From: Lichenostomus cassidix
Lineage: Eukaryota > Chordata > Aves > Passeriformes > Meliphagidae
DNA: 64,000 bases
Direction: 5' to 3'
NCBI GenBank assembly: GCA_008360975.2
Contig: CM039189.1
Coordinates: 14,784,056-14,848,055 of the forward strand
Shown here piece after piece: positions 14,528 through 24,861 of the stretch. The translations under genes were made by a program, and so were the position numbers. How positions within the stretch are numbered: the first letter of the stretch is position 1; each line of letters opens with the position of its first letter. The notes beneath the pieces are model-generated. The model ran no database searches. It saw only the letters and a list, made by a program, of their open reading frames with translations, and was not told the origin of the DNA.

Positions 14528-14761
14528 GTAGTTGGGCTGTTTTGGAACAGTGATGTTGCACTCAGCCCATGCACCATTAGCCGCCGTGTGATCACAGCAA
14601 TCCATGGTGACAGGACACCAAAGCATGATTCAGTGCCCACATTTGTACTGGTTTGGAAAAGAATAGTCATTGCAAGCAACCAAAGAAAAATTGCTGCACG
14701 GAACATAATTGAAATTCTACAGTTCCTCAAGGACTTGGCTTCCTCTGGAGAACCTGGAATG
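14528..14761 (+). other. Exon-like open block ending at a GTAAGG donor
   Basis: The plus-strand frame is open from just after a TGA at 14525 to a clean splice donor (gga atg|GTAAGG) after base 14761, where it ends in phase 0. The translation is varied and protein-like; fragments are CTISRRVITAIHGDRTPKH, VLVWKRIVIASNQRKIAARN and IIEILQFLKDL. CpGs survive in agccgccgt and cacgg. A pyrimidine-rich tract (ctgcctctcttg) precedes an AG at 14530, a possible acceptor. I recognise no domain. The opposite strand is also open for about 95 codons over the same bases, which lowers the weight of the openness. It could be an orphan coding exon, a lncRNA exon or chance. Confidence 0.25.
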
Positions 14762-16704
14762 GTAAGGCCCTGCCTTTAAGTTTGACAGCTGCGAACACCA
14801 TTTTCTAACTGCTGTCAACAGTATCCTTGGCCCAGGCTTCAAGAGCACACCGATCCACCTAATTAGTAGCTCTCCCAGATTTACATCTTGTGTAACTTAC
14901 ATAATAGCTTGTTGCTGGAGTGGATATATTTATGTTAATTACTTAACATTGTTTCCAATTTAAATACATAGTTTTCACATAAGTGAATGCCAGTCTGAAT
15001 AATAAATACGAGTCACTGAGTGGTTTAGATATGGAATATTCACTCTGTATACTGCTTATTAAATCAAGCTCCTGTCATTGCAAAGGACCATTCCAGACGC
15101 TGCAATGGTCTGTCCAAACTAAGCTCAATTAGTTTAGTCTAATTCTCAGCAGTCAGAACTTTGTTTCATAAAATCACCAGCAACAAAACTAATGCTAACC
15201 AGCATCCTCTGTCAGAGTTGGCTGATGGCACACAGATTCACTGTCTCTGAAAGGGATGACTCAGCCTCAGCACCAAGTAAGTCAGAAGTGATACTGCCCC
15301 TGTTGTAGTAATTTTGTGGAATCTGTTCTGCTCTAAACAGACATATTTCAGATTAAAATATTGAGAGAGAGAGAGAGAGAGAGAGAGGGTTGACAGTCAA
15401 ACAGAATTTTGATCTTATTCTCTCTAGAGTAGAAATGTCTAGATGTGAGCAGTGAAAATGATGGGAGCCTCAAGGAAAATCCCAATGTGCAAAGATGAAA
15501 GAGACAGAGACTGCCCAAATAAAGGATGGTGTAATAGACAGGCCACATAATGAATGATAGAAAAACAAGAAGTCAAAATTCCTACCCTTACACATAATAC
15601 AGGGACATAAGGACATGCAATGTCACTGAGAGGACATAAATTTAAAAATGAGTTTTAGTCATGTTGACTTCTTATGACTGCTCAGAAAATTTACACTTTT
15701 TCTGCTATAAAATGGGGATAATATTGTTGCTCCCACAACACAGAAAAACTTGTTGGGGGAATATTCATATAATTGTATAATGAAGAATGCCATTGAAAAC
15801 ATTAAAAAGAAATCAGTAATTTCAATTGCAGTGCAGGTTTGGATTGCATTAGCTGGCACAGTGGACAATAAATAAGGCCTAAGACTACAGACCAGGCAAT
15901 GAAGTTAAAAAGAACTACTCAACACCTTCCTGGTTCCCTGCAAATCATTGCCCTTGTGCACAAAATGAGGCAAAACTAATTAGTGATTTGTAAGTAAGGA
16001 TGCTATCATATCACATAGCTGAGAGAAGCTGACTTAGGATTCTAGGGCCATCCTTGAAATTCGGAGTGCTTGATCTTGCAATCTAATTGACTTGTGTCTT
16101 TTAATACAAAGTTACAAACAAGTTATCATTTCTACAAAAATAACCAGATTATTAAATTGATTGTTTGCAAAATAAATATTAAATGTTTTAATTGCTTCTC
16201 TAGAGAGTTGCAAAAGATTTCATTTGTAGCCTTTGATTCTGCGAGCATTTAGTGAGTTTCTCATAGGAATACTGCATTACTAAGGAGCATTTCAATTCCT
16301 CTGTAAATGTTACATTCTTCTGTTGAACTCTAACAAGAAGCCCACTCAAAGCTCATGCTTACTTTTATGCATCTTTCCAAGTACACTTTTTCTTCATCAA
16401 GATCAGAAATATGGCCACCCAAATGGTGATGAAGAACGACTAGAAAATTGAAGAATTCCTATGTGCAGAACCTTAAATGTTCCATTTAAGGAGGCCTCTG
16501 GACAGTCAAGCCAAATGCTTGATGGGAGCATTTTGCACACTGAATAAATTGTCTTAAAATAAATGAGTAAATATATCAGAACTTATAATACATACTTTAT
16601 TTAATGTATAGTCCTGAACAAAGGGAACTTACAGCAGGCTATAAGAGCTGGTTTTTCTTTTAGAGCACAGCTGGTACAGCACAGCACATGATTTTTTGTA
16701 ACAG
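14762..16704. other. Non-coding stretch between two exon-like blocks
   Basis: It would be an intron if the flanking blocks belong together. It holds the (GA)12 microsatellite at 15363 and otherwise AT-rich sequence. Short minus-strand frames near 15348-15868 partly translate the GA array and I do not support them as genes. Confidence 0.4.
15363..15386. repeat. (GA)12 dinucleotide microsatellite
   Basis: Twelve uninterrupted GA units followed by GG. It is likely polymorphic in length. No other function is implied. Confidence 0.95.
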
Positions 16705-17030
16705 CTCAGTGGCAATATTTCTGGATATGTAGATGGATTTGAAAATATAACAACTCATGGTAAAATTTTGGATGATATGGCTACAACTTCTTCTGGGAGG
16801 TTAGAGAGGAACTCAGATGTGTCAGAAAGGCCAAAGCATGAGATGCTGCATCTAACAGAAGAGAGGATAAGATATGAGGAAAATTTCTTCACTCCAACCA
16901 TTCCTGCTCTGGGCAACTGGATGGAACATGCAACTGGCAAATCCTTACCCACTGAGGGTGAAAGGGGTGCCATTTGTATTGTAGGCAAGTTGTCCAGCCA
17001 CATCAAAACCAAATCCTACTGACACCATGT
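16705..17030 (+). other. Exon-like block between AG acceptor and GTAAGT donor
   Basis: A T-rich tract (attttttgtaacag) ends in AG at 16704, and a perfect GTAAGT donor begins at 17031. From 16705 the frame is open for 105 codons to a TGA at 17020-17022, eight bases before the donor. The composition is balanced and hydrophilic, with fragments such as GYVDGFENITTHGKILDDM, SERPKHEMLHLTEERIRYEE and PALGNWMEHATGK. A second pyrimidine-rich acceptor (tttttcttttag) lies at 16663, but that longer exon would carry the in-frame TAA at 16699. The frame starts in phase 0, which matches the donor phase at 14761. I recognise no family. The minus strand is also open for about 85 codons here. It may be a coding exon with the stop near its end, a non-coding transcript exon, or chance. 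Confidence 0.3.
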
Positions 17031-18467
17031 GTAAGTTCAGAGCACAATCAAAATTACTATTATTCTCCATATTCACTGGAATTTCTCAATTCAGGTTGAA
17101 CCTGGACACTTAAACAGTATCATAAAGTTTTACTTTCTGAATAAGGGATTAATAAACCAAAAGCTTTCCAAACTGTACATGCAAAACTCTCCTGCATGGT
17201 ACACTATTCTGTTGTTATAATCTTCAGAAAATAGTATCCACCTATTCCAACTACTCACAAAAAAGCAGTGAAATGGATCAAGTCACAAGGGTACTAAGAT
17301 ATATAGATAACAACTAGTAAGAAAATTTTAGTAAGGAGTTTCCCAGATCTCCTGTCTACACTGGCATATATCAGGCTTTATCTAGAGTTAAGAATCCATT
17401 ACACAGAAAGTCCACAGCAGAATTAGAAAACAATCAACACTTTTTCTAATGCTGATTTCTTCTTCACTTTAAACTGCTTCATTGACTTTAATTAAACTTG
17501 CCCTAGGTTATGAATCTAGCAAGCTGCAGAAACATTTGAAAATTAAATAAAATAAAAGCATCTTTCTTGTCTGAAGGATTTTTGCTTAGCTGTATCACAC
17601 TTCCGACTTAGAGGATTTTTGAATTATTAGAAATGCTGTATGTGGTACTGCAAGACTGTTGGTTTTGCTCTTGAATTAGAATGACCTCCCACTCCACAGT
17701 GAGAATCACAGCATTAAATTGTTGAGATTCTCTCCACTGCTCTTCATTGCAGAATTCCTCTGCTGGCTTCTGAGAAATGGTGTGATGCTGTCACCACAGA
17801 CTTACACCAGCCCTACTCCCAGTTTTGACTAAGGCCAAGGGAAAGGAATGTTGTATATTTAGAATACAGGCAATTTTCATGCTAACAGCTCAGGCCAAGG
17901 TTAAAAGTACATGACACAGACTTTGGAGGAATAAAGAGATGGTCTGTGTCCTGCCCCAGCCTGGGCCTGGCTCATGAGAATATGACCAAAAGTTCCAAGA
18001 ATGAGAGTAAGTGGAATAACTTATAAAACACAATAATCAAGAGAAAAGAAGGTGGGAACAACCATGTCAAATATATTCCAGCCTGGAGTCATCTAGTTTC
18101 ATTAGATGTGACCCTCTCTTCATTAAAATTCTAAATAAAATAAATTCTGGTCAAAGATGGGCCCAGTAAAAAATTAGAAAAGATCAAGCCTGAATTAATT
18201 TTACAATTTAGTCTGACTGTATTTTGAGTTGCTCTCTTTTTCTCCTCTGAGGAACTTCCAAGAGACAAATGAGAAAGGTTCAAAAGCTGTACTTTTTATC
18301 TCTAGAAAAAGCAAAAATATATTTTGGAAGATTCCAAATTTTGCTAAGAAAGCATCAATTACTTGCAACTGTATGCATGTCTCAGTGAAGTACCATAGGG
18401 TATTGTAGTTTAATCTGGGGTTCAAAAGACTTGAATTCCATTTTTGAGGGGCTCTTTTATTTCTTTT
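17031..18467. other. AT-rich DNA, nothing specific
   Basis: No gene, repeat family or RNA could be supported. The 114-codon minus-strand frame at 18201-18545 crosses the hairpin and long T-tract at its right end and shows no splice or domain support. Confidence 0.45.
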
Positions 18468-18499
18468 TTTTTTCAGACATCCACAGATGTCTGAAAAAA
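18468..18499. repeat. Perfect 14-bp inverted repeat with 4-nt loop
   Basis: Left arm ttttttcagacatc (18468-18481), loop caca, right arm gatgtctgaaaaaa (18486-18499). All 14 positions pair. The left arm contains a textbook polypyrimidine-CAG splice acceptor for the plus strand, so a transcript reading through would fold its own 3' splice site into the stem. Confidence 0.95.
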
Positions 18500-18546
18500 C
18501 AGAACTTCTATGTGTCAGAAGGCTACTATCCTCTATTACTCTCAAG
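18476..18546 (+). other. Possible 71-bp micro-exon after a T-tract acceptor
   Basis: After ttctttttttttcag at 18475 the sequence reads open as IHRCLKKQNFYVSEGYYPL and LLSK. It reaches an AAG|GTATTA donor-like site after 18546. The acceptor is very strong, the donor mediocre. Its entry phase does not fit the frame of the block ending at 17030. It would be coding only if joined to another exon, and chance is the default explanation. Confidence 0.15.
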
Positions 18547-20392
18547 GTATTACCTAGACAGCCTCACTAAAGTCCAAAGAAAGACCTGCATAAAAGTCTG
18601 ACATGAGGATCAACCATTTACATGTGTAAATTTAACATATATAAGATGTCTACAACAGAATACCTAAAAAATACATTAATTGCCATATGTTATATCTTGA
18701 ATATGCACATAACATTGATGAAATGTGATGAGTTTTCCAAACTGGTAAAGACAGGCAGTACAAGCAATCTATAATAAGACAGAATTCTGCTTATGTCCAC
18801 TCAAGCTGTTTAATACCACAACAGAATTACTCCATAGTTTATGGATATTTTCCTTCACCAGAGTCTTTGAGAACTTTCCATTAGCTTCATTAGATGCCAA
18901 AACAGGCCCAAAAGCAGGAAATGAAGAAATATACTGTACCCAAATGAAATCATTGTGGGAATTTAGGTAGGCAGAATGTAATTATTCACACTTGACTCTG
19001 GATAGAGCACTAAGTTTATATCCCCATTCTGGCAAACATATGAGATATATAATAATCAAGAGGAACAGGGCTGCTGGCTTTCCTCTCAGTCAAAAGAACA
19101 GAATAAAGAAGGAGAATGATCTGCTTGCTTGATACTGAGTAAAAGGAAGGAGTGACACTTATTGCATCATCTGCAAGACTTGCCAAGAAACAAAATGTAT
19201 TAAGAAAATAATCAAATTTGAAGAATTAGAAATTCAGTCCTTTGCTGGTGCAAATGGAAATGTATGGTTTTCTTCCTTTTGCATCTAGTCCTAGGGAAAA
19301 ATCTCTGGAAATTTATGTCTGCAAAATACTGATACTTATCATTTCTGTATTCATTGATATAGATGAGGACACCAAGAAGCACTGAAAAATAATAATGGAT
19401 TCTCTTGCAAATGTACTGGATTGTAAAATAACAAAAAGTTCCAAATCCTGTAATAGAACTGCATTGCATTCTAGCAAAGTGGATCCATTTCTGAGGTGGA
19501 ACATGACAGCTTTTTAACTTTCTACAACAATATGTGACAGAAGAATACTATATTCAGTTGATACTGTAGGGTGATTTATGGAGGCAGAATGTAATAATAT
19601 AAATTGAGTTTCAGAAAGACACTGTGACTAATCTTACAAAAAATGCTATGGGATGTTTAATAATCCTGGTGGGTCAGAAGTTGTTCTTCAAAAAATTCTC
19701 TTAAGACTGATTGTTATTAAAGTATGTACTGCATTTGGTTCATTTTTCATTTAACTATGTAGTCTAAAACTGCTGTCAAGTTCAAATATTTGAGTTGTAA
19801 TTGGATACCCATACAAATGGAATAGAGCCACCGAACCTCAATGAAAATTACAATCATGGAATACTTAGGTAGTAAGTGCCCTTTGAAGAGCCATAAGACA
19901 AGCAACTGTCCACATCTTTTGAGGTCTCCCTAGCAATTCTCATATTGTCCCATTAATCAAAAACAAAGCAGCAGGAAGGAGGCAGCACACTACAGCTCCT
20001 TCTTCGCATTCACTGTGTACCACTCCATTGCTTCTCTTCAGTAGTTAAGACTATGGCGCTTATGAAGCCATGAGTGGAAATTCTGAGAAGAGTGAAGTGT
20101 GTAGAGAGAAGGGGAAGACATAACATATAGAGTTGAGGGGCTTGAGTCAAGCCCCTTAGAAATTAGCCAAAGTCTGTGTTTTACTTACAAGGCCTCCATG
20201 TCAGTCCTAGCAGAGAAGCAGAGCACTTTTCACAGTATGTCTCTCTCTGTCTGCAGAAAGGCTGTGACTGCAAGTGTTTGGAGCCCTGGTCTGAGCCAAC
20301 ATGGTTTCACAAGGAGATAAAGAAACAGATGTCATTCTGTGGGTCTGACGTAGACTAACACCACAGCATGCAGCACTGCTGCCAAGGCCTCT
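18547..20392. other. AT-rich DNA, nothing specific
   Basis: No supportable gene. Overlapping short frames near 19212-19504 and 20176-20358 show no domain or splice evidence. Confidence 0.5.
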
Positions 20393-20735
20393 GTGGGACA
20401 GGAGCGTGCAGGCCCCACGGCATGGCAGGGCTTGGCCTGGCCACCAGGGCTTGTCCCACTCGTGCCAGGGCAGCCCCAGCCCTGGGCATCTGCTGAGGCA
20501 CTGATGGGCCAAGGCAGGGCCAAGCTGTGGGGCTGGGCAGGCAGGGCTGGGGAGCTGTGGATGGGCCCTGCTGGGTGTCTGGGGCAGGGCTGACAGGGGC
20601 AGGCAGGGCTGACAGGGGCAGGCAGGGCTGGGGAGCTGTGGATCAGCCCTGCTGGTGTCTGGGGCAGGGCTGACAGGGGCAGGCAGGGTCAGGGAGCCCC
20701 GAGGCCAGTGAGGCCTGCTGCTGCTCTCAGGGCCT
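20393..20735. repeat. GC-rich minisatellite (about 62-bp unit)
   Basis: A GC-rich island stands out sharply from AT-rich flanks. Two long tandem units run 20536-20597 (62 bp) and 20617-20677 (61 bp), each beginning ggcaggcagggctggggag. They are separated by a 19-bp truncated unit (20598-20616) and followed by another partial unit from 20678. The left part (20393-20535) carries looser copies of the same ggcagggc/ggccaag vocabulary. Plus-strand GGG and GGGG runs are dense, so quadruplex formation is plausible. Frames on both strands through this island are composition artefacts. Confidence 0.85.
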
Positions 20736-20741
20736 CAGCAC

Positions 20742-20892
20742 TTAAAAATAATACCAAAAAAACCCACCAAATAAAAAAAAAACTAAACAAACAAAAAAAA
20801 CCCCAAAAAACCCCAAACCAACAACAACAACAAAAACAACACCAAAAACAAAAGAAAACAACCCCAAAAAATAAACAACCAAAAAACCCCTC
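20742..20892. repeat. A-rich tract with CCCC interruptions
   Basis: About 150 bp of almost pure A/C sequence immediately downstream of the minisatellite. It has CCCC at 20801-20804, 20811-20814, 20862-20865 and 20887-20890 and an ACA/ACAAC run near 20820-20840. The body-plus-A-tail arrangement resembles a retroposed sequence, but no target-site duplication was identified. On the minus strand it reads as T-runs with GGGG. Confidence 0.85.
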
Positions 20893-23800
20893 AAAATATT
20901 ATCTTGGTTTCATAGGGCTTCCCATCTTTCTGTTGTGTATTTTCTCCTGCATTTTCCTTATGATTTAAAGTCTACTTAGCCACAGCTTTCAGCACTGCAC
21001 GCAGCTCTTTTCAGTTCACCCTCGTTAATGAGAACAAATGAAAAAGTATGTTTGTGCATTTTCAGAGGCTATCCAAGTGGGCTGATATCCACTTACATGG
21101 CATCCTTTCCTTGGCTTCACAAAAAAAACAATATTTTTGCAACTCTGGAAAATTTGCTCCACCTAAAACTTTGGCTAACACTAGCATTTTCATCCCAGAT
21201 TTTGGGCTTCCTATAATGCCATAAAGTTTTTGTTAACCAGCCCACAAGTTCCTCAAAGAACTTTTCTCAGACAGTAAATAGCAAGATGTTTAATGTATAC
21301 AGCATGTCAGGTTTGGTCTCAATATCTTTCTTACAGCTCTCAGCCTTTTCCACCACACAATACACTATGTGGCAGAGACCACCCAGCAATTATTTTTTTC
21401 AGTGTATTTCACATTACCTCTTTGTTAAGTTTAGTAGTAGACTTCAACTCCATAAGGTAAAATATTCCTAGATACTTAATAGCCTGTGGTTTTCAATCTA
21501 TATTTAAACCCTGCCTTATCCACCGATCGTACAATATGTTCAGGGACATAAACTCCAACTTACCTCAGATGATTCGGTATTCAGACACGCTTGCAAAATT
21601 CTCAGCTAGCTTCTACAGATTTTTTATGTTCTAGGGGCTGAAATAAAAATACCATTTATACTGTATGATACTTATTAGAGATGAACAATGCATAGCAAAT
21701 AAGTTAGAAAACAATTGTTTACTAAATATCCATAAACCAATCTCTTATAATGATTTGATTATTTCTTTGAATTTATTCAACATTCTCCAATTCTTACAGT
21801 TTTTATTCACTGCTTTTCAATGTAGATATTTCAAATATTCAATAGTCATTAGCCAATCTATGCAGTATAGCTCTGATGAATGTGTGTGAGTAGCAATTTT
21901 TAAAATTTTCACTAGGAAAATTTGAGCATGTAACTCTGGTGATATTAGTATCTGTCTTGGCTTTGACAAACATCTGTGCAGTGGCTTCTGAACTGTAGTT
22001 ACAACCACACTTGGATGTACCAATGCAGCAGAACTGGAAGCAGCATGGCATCATTAGTGCACTGCTATCCCTGATTAATTACCATCATCAAGATGGAAGA
22101 TGTATAAACTCAGGTGCAGCATCAGTGTGGCTCTCTTGCTTTCAGAATCCATGCTAGTAACCTCTTATGATCAGCCCCACTTCCTGCAGAGGTATTATCC
22201 CGTCTGGAATTAGCCTGATATTATTTGTGTTGTGGTCCCTACATCCAGCACTGTGGTAAGGGCCCCATGTTTTCTGGCTACCAATGTAACCTTCCAAGTC
22301 AGCTCTTTTAGGGCTTTTCTCCTTCGTAGACTTAAATAAAGAAAGTCAATATGAGCATGAACTTTCTTACTCTTCTGGGACAAAATTTAAATACGCATGA
22401 CCCACAAGACTGGGGATGGTATTATACAGAAGTTACCTATATCTGTGAACCAGTTTTCTTTTCCTAGAATTATCCTTTCTCAGTTAGAGATATCATTAAG
22501 CAATATGACCAGAAATATGTTTGGTACTCAATAAAATCAATTAAAACAAGGAAATCATGGTATATCCTAATTTATTAAGCACACAGCTACCAGTACTAAC
22601 ACAGATGAAAAAGAACCAAAAGAAGCTTGATAGTTGATTTGTTAATGCACTTAAGTGTCAACAGGTGTGATCAACTGGAAACAGGCAGGTGTTACCAATG
22701 TATTGGTGCTGTCATAGAAGAAGGTTGTCCTGCAGAAGCCTTAAACGTAAGGGTAAAATTGACAAGCTGTTGAAATCCTCTATCAGCCACCACCTTACAA
22801 GTATTCCACATCTGATTTAAGGCTGGAAATGTGCCAGAAAAAAAGCCTAGTACTTAAATATGTGGGTACTAAAATACTTGAACTTAAATCTGACATCTGC
22901 ACATTTAGGTTTTTATGTTCCATAAAGATGTCATCTTCAAGGGAGGCATCAAGCCCTATTTCCGTCCCCTGTAGATACTCATTTGTAGTTTCAACTAAAC
23001 ACAGCACCATCAGATAGCTGCCCAGCTAAACTATGTTATTTGGATCTTCGTGATACAACTCTTAGCAATGAAGATTTAAGATCATCTAAAAGACTAAGAT
23101 TAAAAGTCCTTCATTTTGGGACCATATACCTTAAAGAGAAAAAAATACCATGTGAATACTTAAACAGGAAACAACACATATTGAAAATGGGCAATCTAAA
23201 CAAAAAGTCTGGAACAGTGTGCTATTTTTTTTACTAAAATGCTTAATCCAATTACTTTCTAGTTGATGTGATATGAAATCTAAAAATAATTTTCACTTTC
23301 TTTCCCTTTATGTTTTTCTGAATATACTTCATTTCTTTTGAAAGTAAGGGATTAATAACACTTGGGAAGGGGAAAGCACTGTAGATTGGCACAGAGTAAA
23401 TTTTCCTTCAGCGCAAAACTGGTTTACTATACAGGGGTGTTTTATTATACTTGCTTGAGTCCTGAGCTACAAAAACCCTCCTTTGCCAGTTTTCAGAAGT
23501 CATGGATAGAAAAGATTTGTGAGATTTCTTAATTCCAGAACACTGGGATCAACATCAATTCAATCCCAGTAGTAGTTATCATAGTTTTTCCAGTACACTG
23601 TCTACTCTGCACTGAGTTATAAGCCCACCTAATGATGAGAGCTTACTGTAGTTCTTAAAAATGTCTGTTCCTCTACCTAATTGATTGCTCCTAGAAAAAT
23701 AACTTTTCTTCATATTTTCAAAAATCTGCTCACATCATTGCTCCTAAATATATATTCTTTTAACAGTCCTGGGCACTGATGGACAGTTATAGTGAACTGT

Positions 23801-24465
23801 CCTAAACAAAGAGGTAGTTTCATAAAACGAATCACACAGATTTACATGTCTGACCTTTTCTAAATTCCAAATAAATTCTGCAAAGGAGAGAAGCCAGCGC
23901 ATTAACTCAATTTGCCCATGTGGTAGAGAGACCAGAATGGTGCTCTCCAGAGAAAGCAGTATGTTAAAGACAAAGTAGAATAAGTGAAATTCATTCTGGC
24001 GCAGAATGCCATGTAGTTTTGTGATGGTCAAATCCCACACAACTCCTGGTTTAGGGCTAATGGCCTTTCACTGGATACTGGCTTGTTTTTTACATGACAT
24101 ACATTTCACTCAGAATATCTATAAAAAAAAATGGCCCACTCTGCAGATACACAATATGCCAGCAAAATAATTTCCTGGGCTATTATGCAGGCTGGAACAC
24201 TTTTCCATAAAGCAGAACTATTTATGTTGGGTTTTGTTTTCTTTGAACTCTGTCACTACTTTGTAGTTTCTCACAGCTACTCTCCTGACCAGTTCTGCTG
24301 AGTGGCAAATGCTTCTTTAAATCTCCTTGTTGGTGAACACAGTCTAACAAGGCACCAGCATTTTCTGTTTTGAACTAAATCATTCAGCATTACACAATAA
24401 AATTAGTACAAATGACTAGTATAAAAGCACCCCATTAAAATCTACTGGGCAAAATACTTCTATAA
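20893..24465. other. AT-rich DNA without recognised features
   Basis: No gene, RNA or named repeat. Open frames are short, and paired frames occur at 21817-22054 and 22795-23017. Confidence 0.5.
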
Positions 24466-24738
24466 AGAAGGATATTTGAGTTTTTGAAGAAAGCAACTAG
24501 CAGTTGTGCAATGTGCAATGAATCAATTTCACAGGGAATTTGTACTTGGAATAAAAATTCCCAAATACGTTTAAATCCATCATGCAGCAAATTCTGCAAG
24601 AATTGCAATCTGGAAATCAAAAAAATTCCCTTTTATAGTTTCCAAATGTCTTCACAATGGGTGAAGGACTCTCAAACTCCTCATGTGCTGGTACTGACAA
24701 GGCTTCAGGTCCTTGACTACTCATTATGTTTGGACTGA
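24466..24738 (+). other. Open frame with clustered cysteines, doubtful
   Basis: Plus-strand frame opening after a TAA at 24463, with an internal cluster of cysteine pairs (SCAMC, then GIC, then SCSKFCKNC) over about 40 residues. The spacing superficially suggests metal binding but matches no zinc-finger consensus I know. No convincing acceptor or donor frames it, and the minus strand is open for about 60 codons over the same bases. Probably chance. Confidence 0.1.
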
Positions 24739-24829
24739 AGTGCAGCTAAATCATTGCACACCTTAGGTAATCTGAATGAACATCAGTGCTTCCAAGACAG
24801 CCTGAATGGCCTTGGTACTTGACTCTAGG
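24739..24829. other. Short non-coding spacer
   Basis: No feature seen. Confidence 0.4.
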
Positions 24830-24861
24830 TTTCACACAACCTAGACACAGGTTGTGTGAAA
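24830..24861. repeat. Perfect 13-bp inverted repeat, 6-nt loop
   Basis: Left arm tttcacacaacct (24830-24842), loop agacac, right arm aggttgtgtgaaa (24849-24861). As RNA the stem could extend by two G-U pairs outward (24828-24829 with 24862-24863). It has no AT-only bias, unlike most hairpins here. It could be a palindromic protein-binding site, a small hairpin RNA or a transposon remnant; nothing decides between these. Confidence 0.95.

Noticed and set aside
15257..15265. TGACTCAGC (Maf/AP-1-type) sites here and at 2477
   Set aside because: Single short motifs occur often in 64 kb; no clustering or conservation evidence.
18201..18545. 114-codon minus-strand frame
   Set aside because: No domain, no splice context, and it crosses the hairpin and T-tract; openness is within chance for this much AT-rich DNA.
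20207..20523. Minus-strand frames of 63-101 codons over the GC island
   Set aside because: They translate the GC-rich minisatellite, where stop codons are rare; three frames are open together.
20801..20890. CCCC/A-run tract resembling TTTTGGGG ciliate-type telomeric repeats on the minus strand
   Set aside because: Spacing is irregular and the vertebrate repeat is TTAGGG; this is low-complexity A/C sequence.
20708..20968. 86-codon plus-strand frame rich in Lys, Gln and Asn
   Set aside because: It is a direct translation of the A/C-rich tract; composition alone keeps it open.
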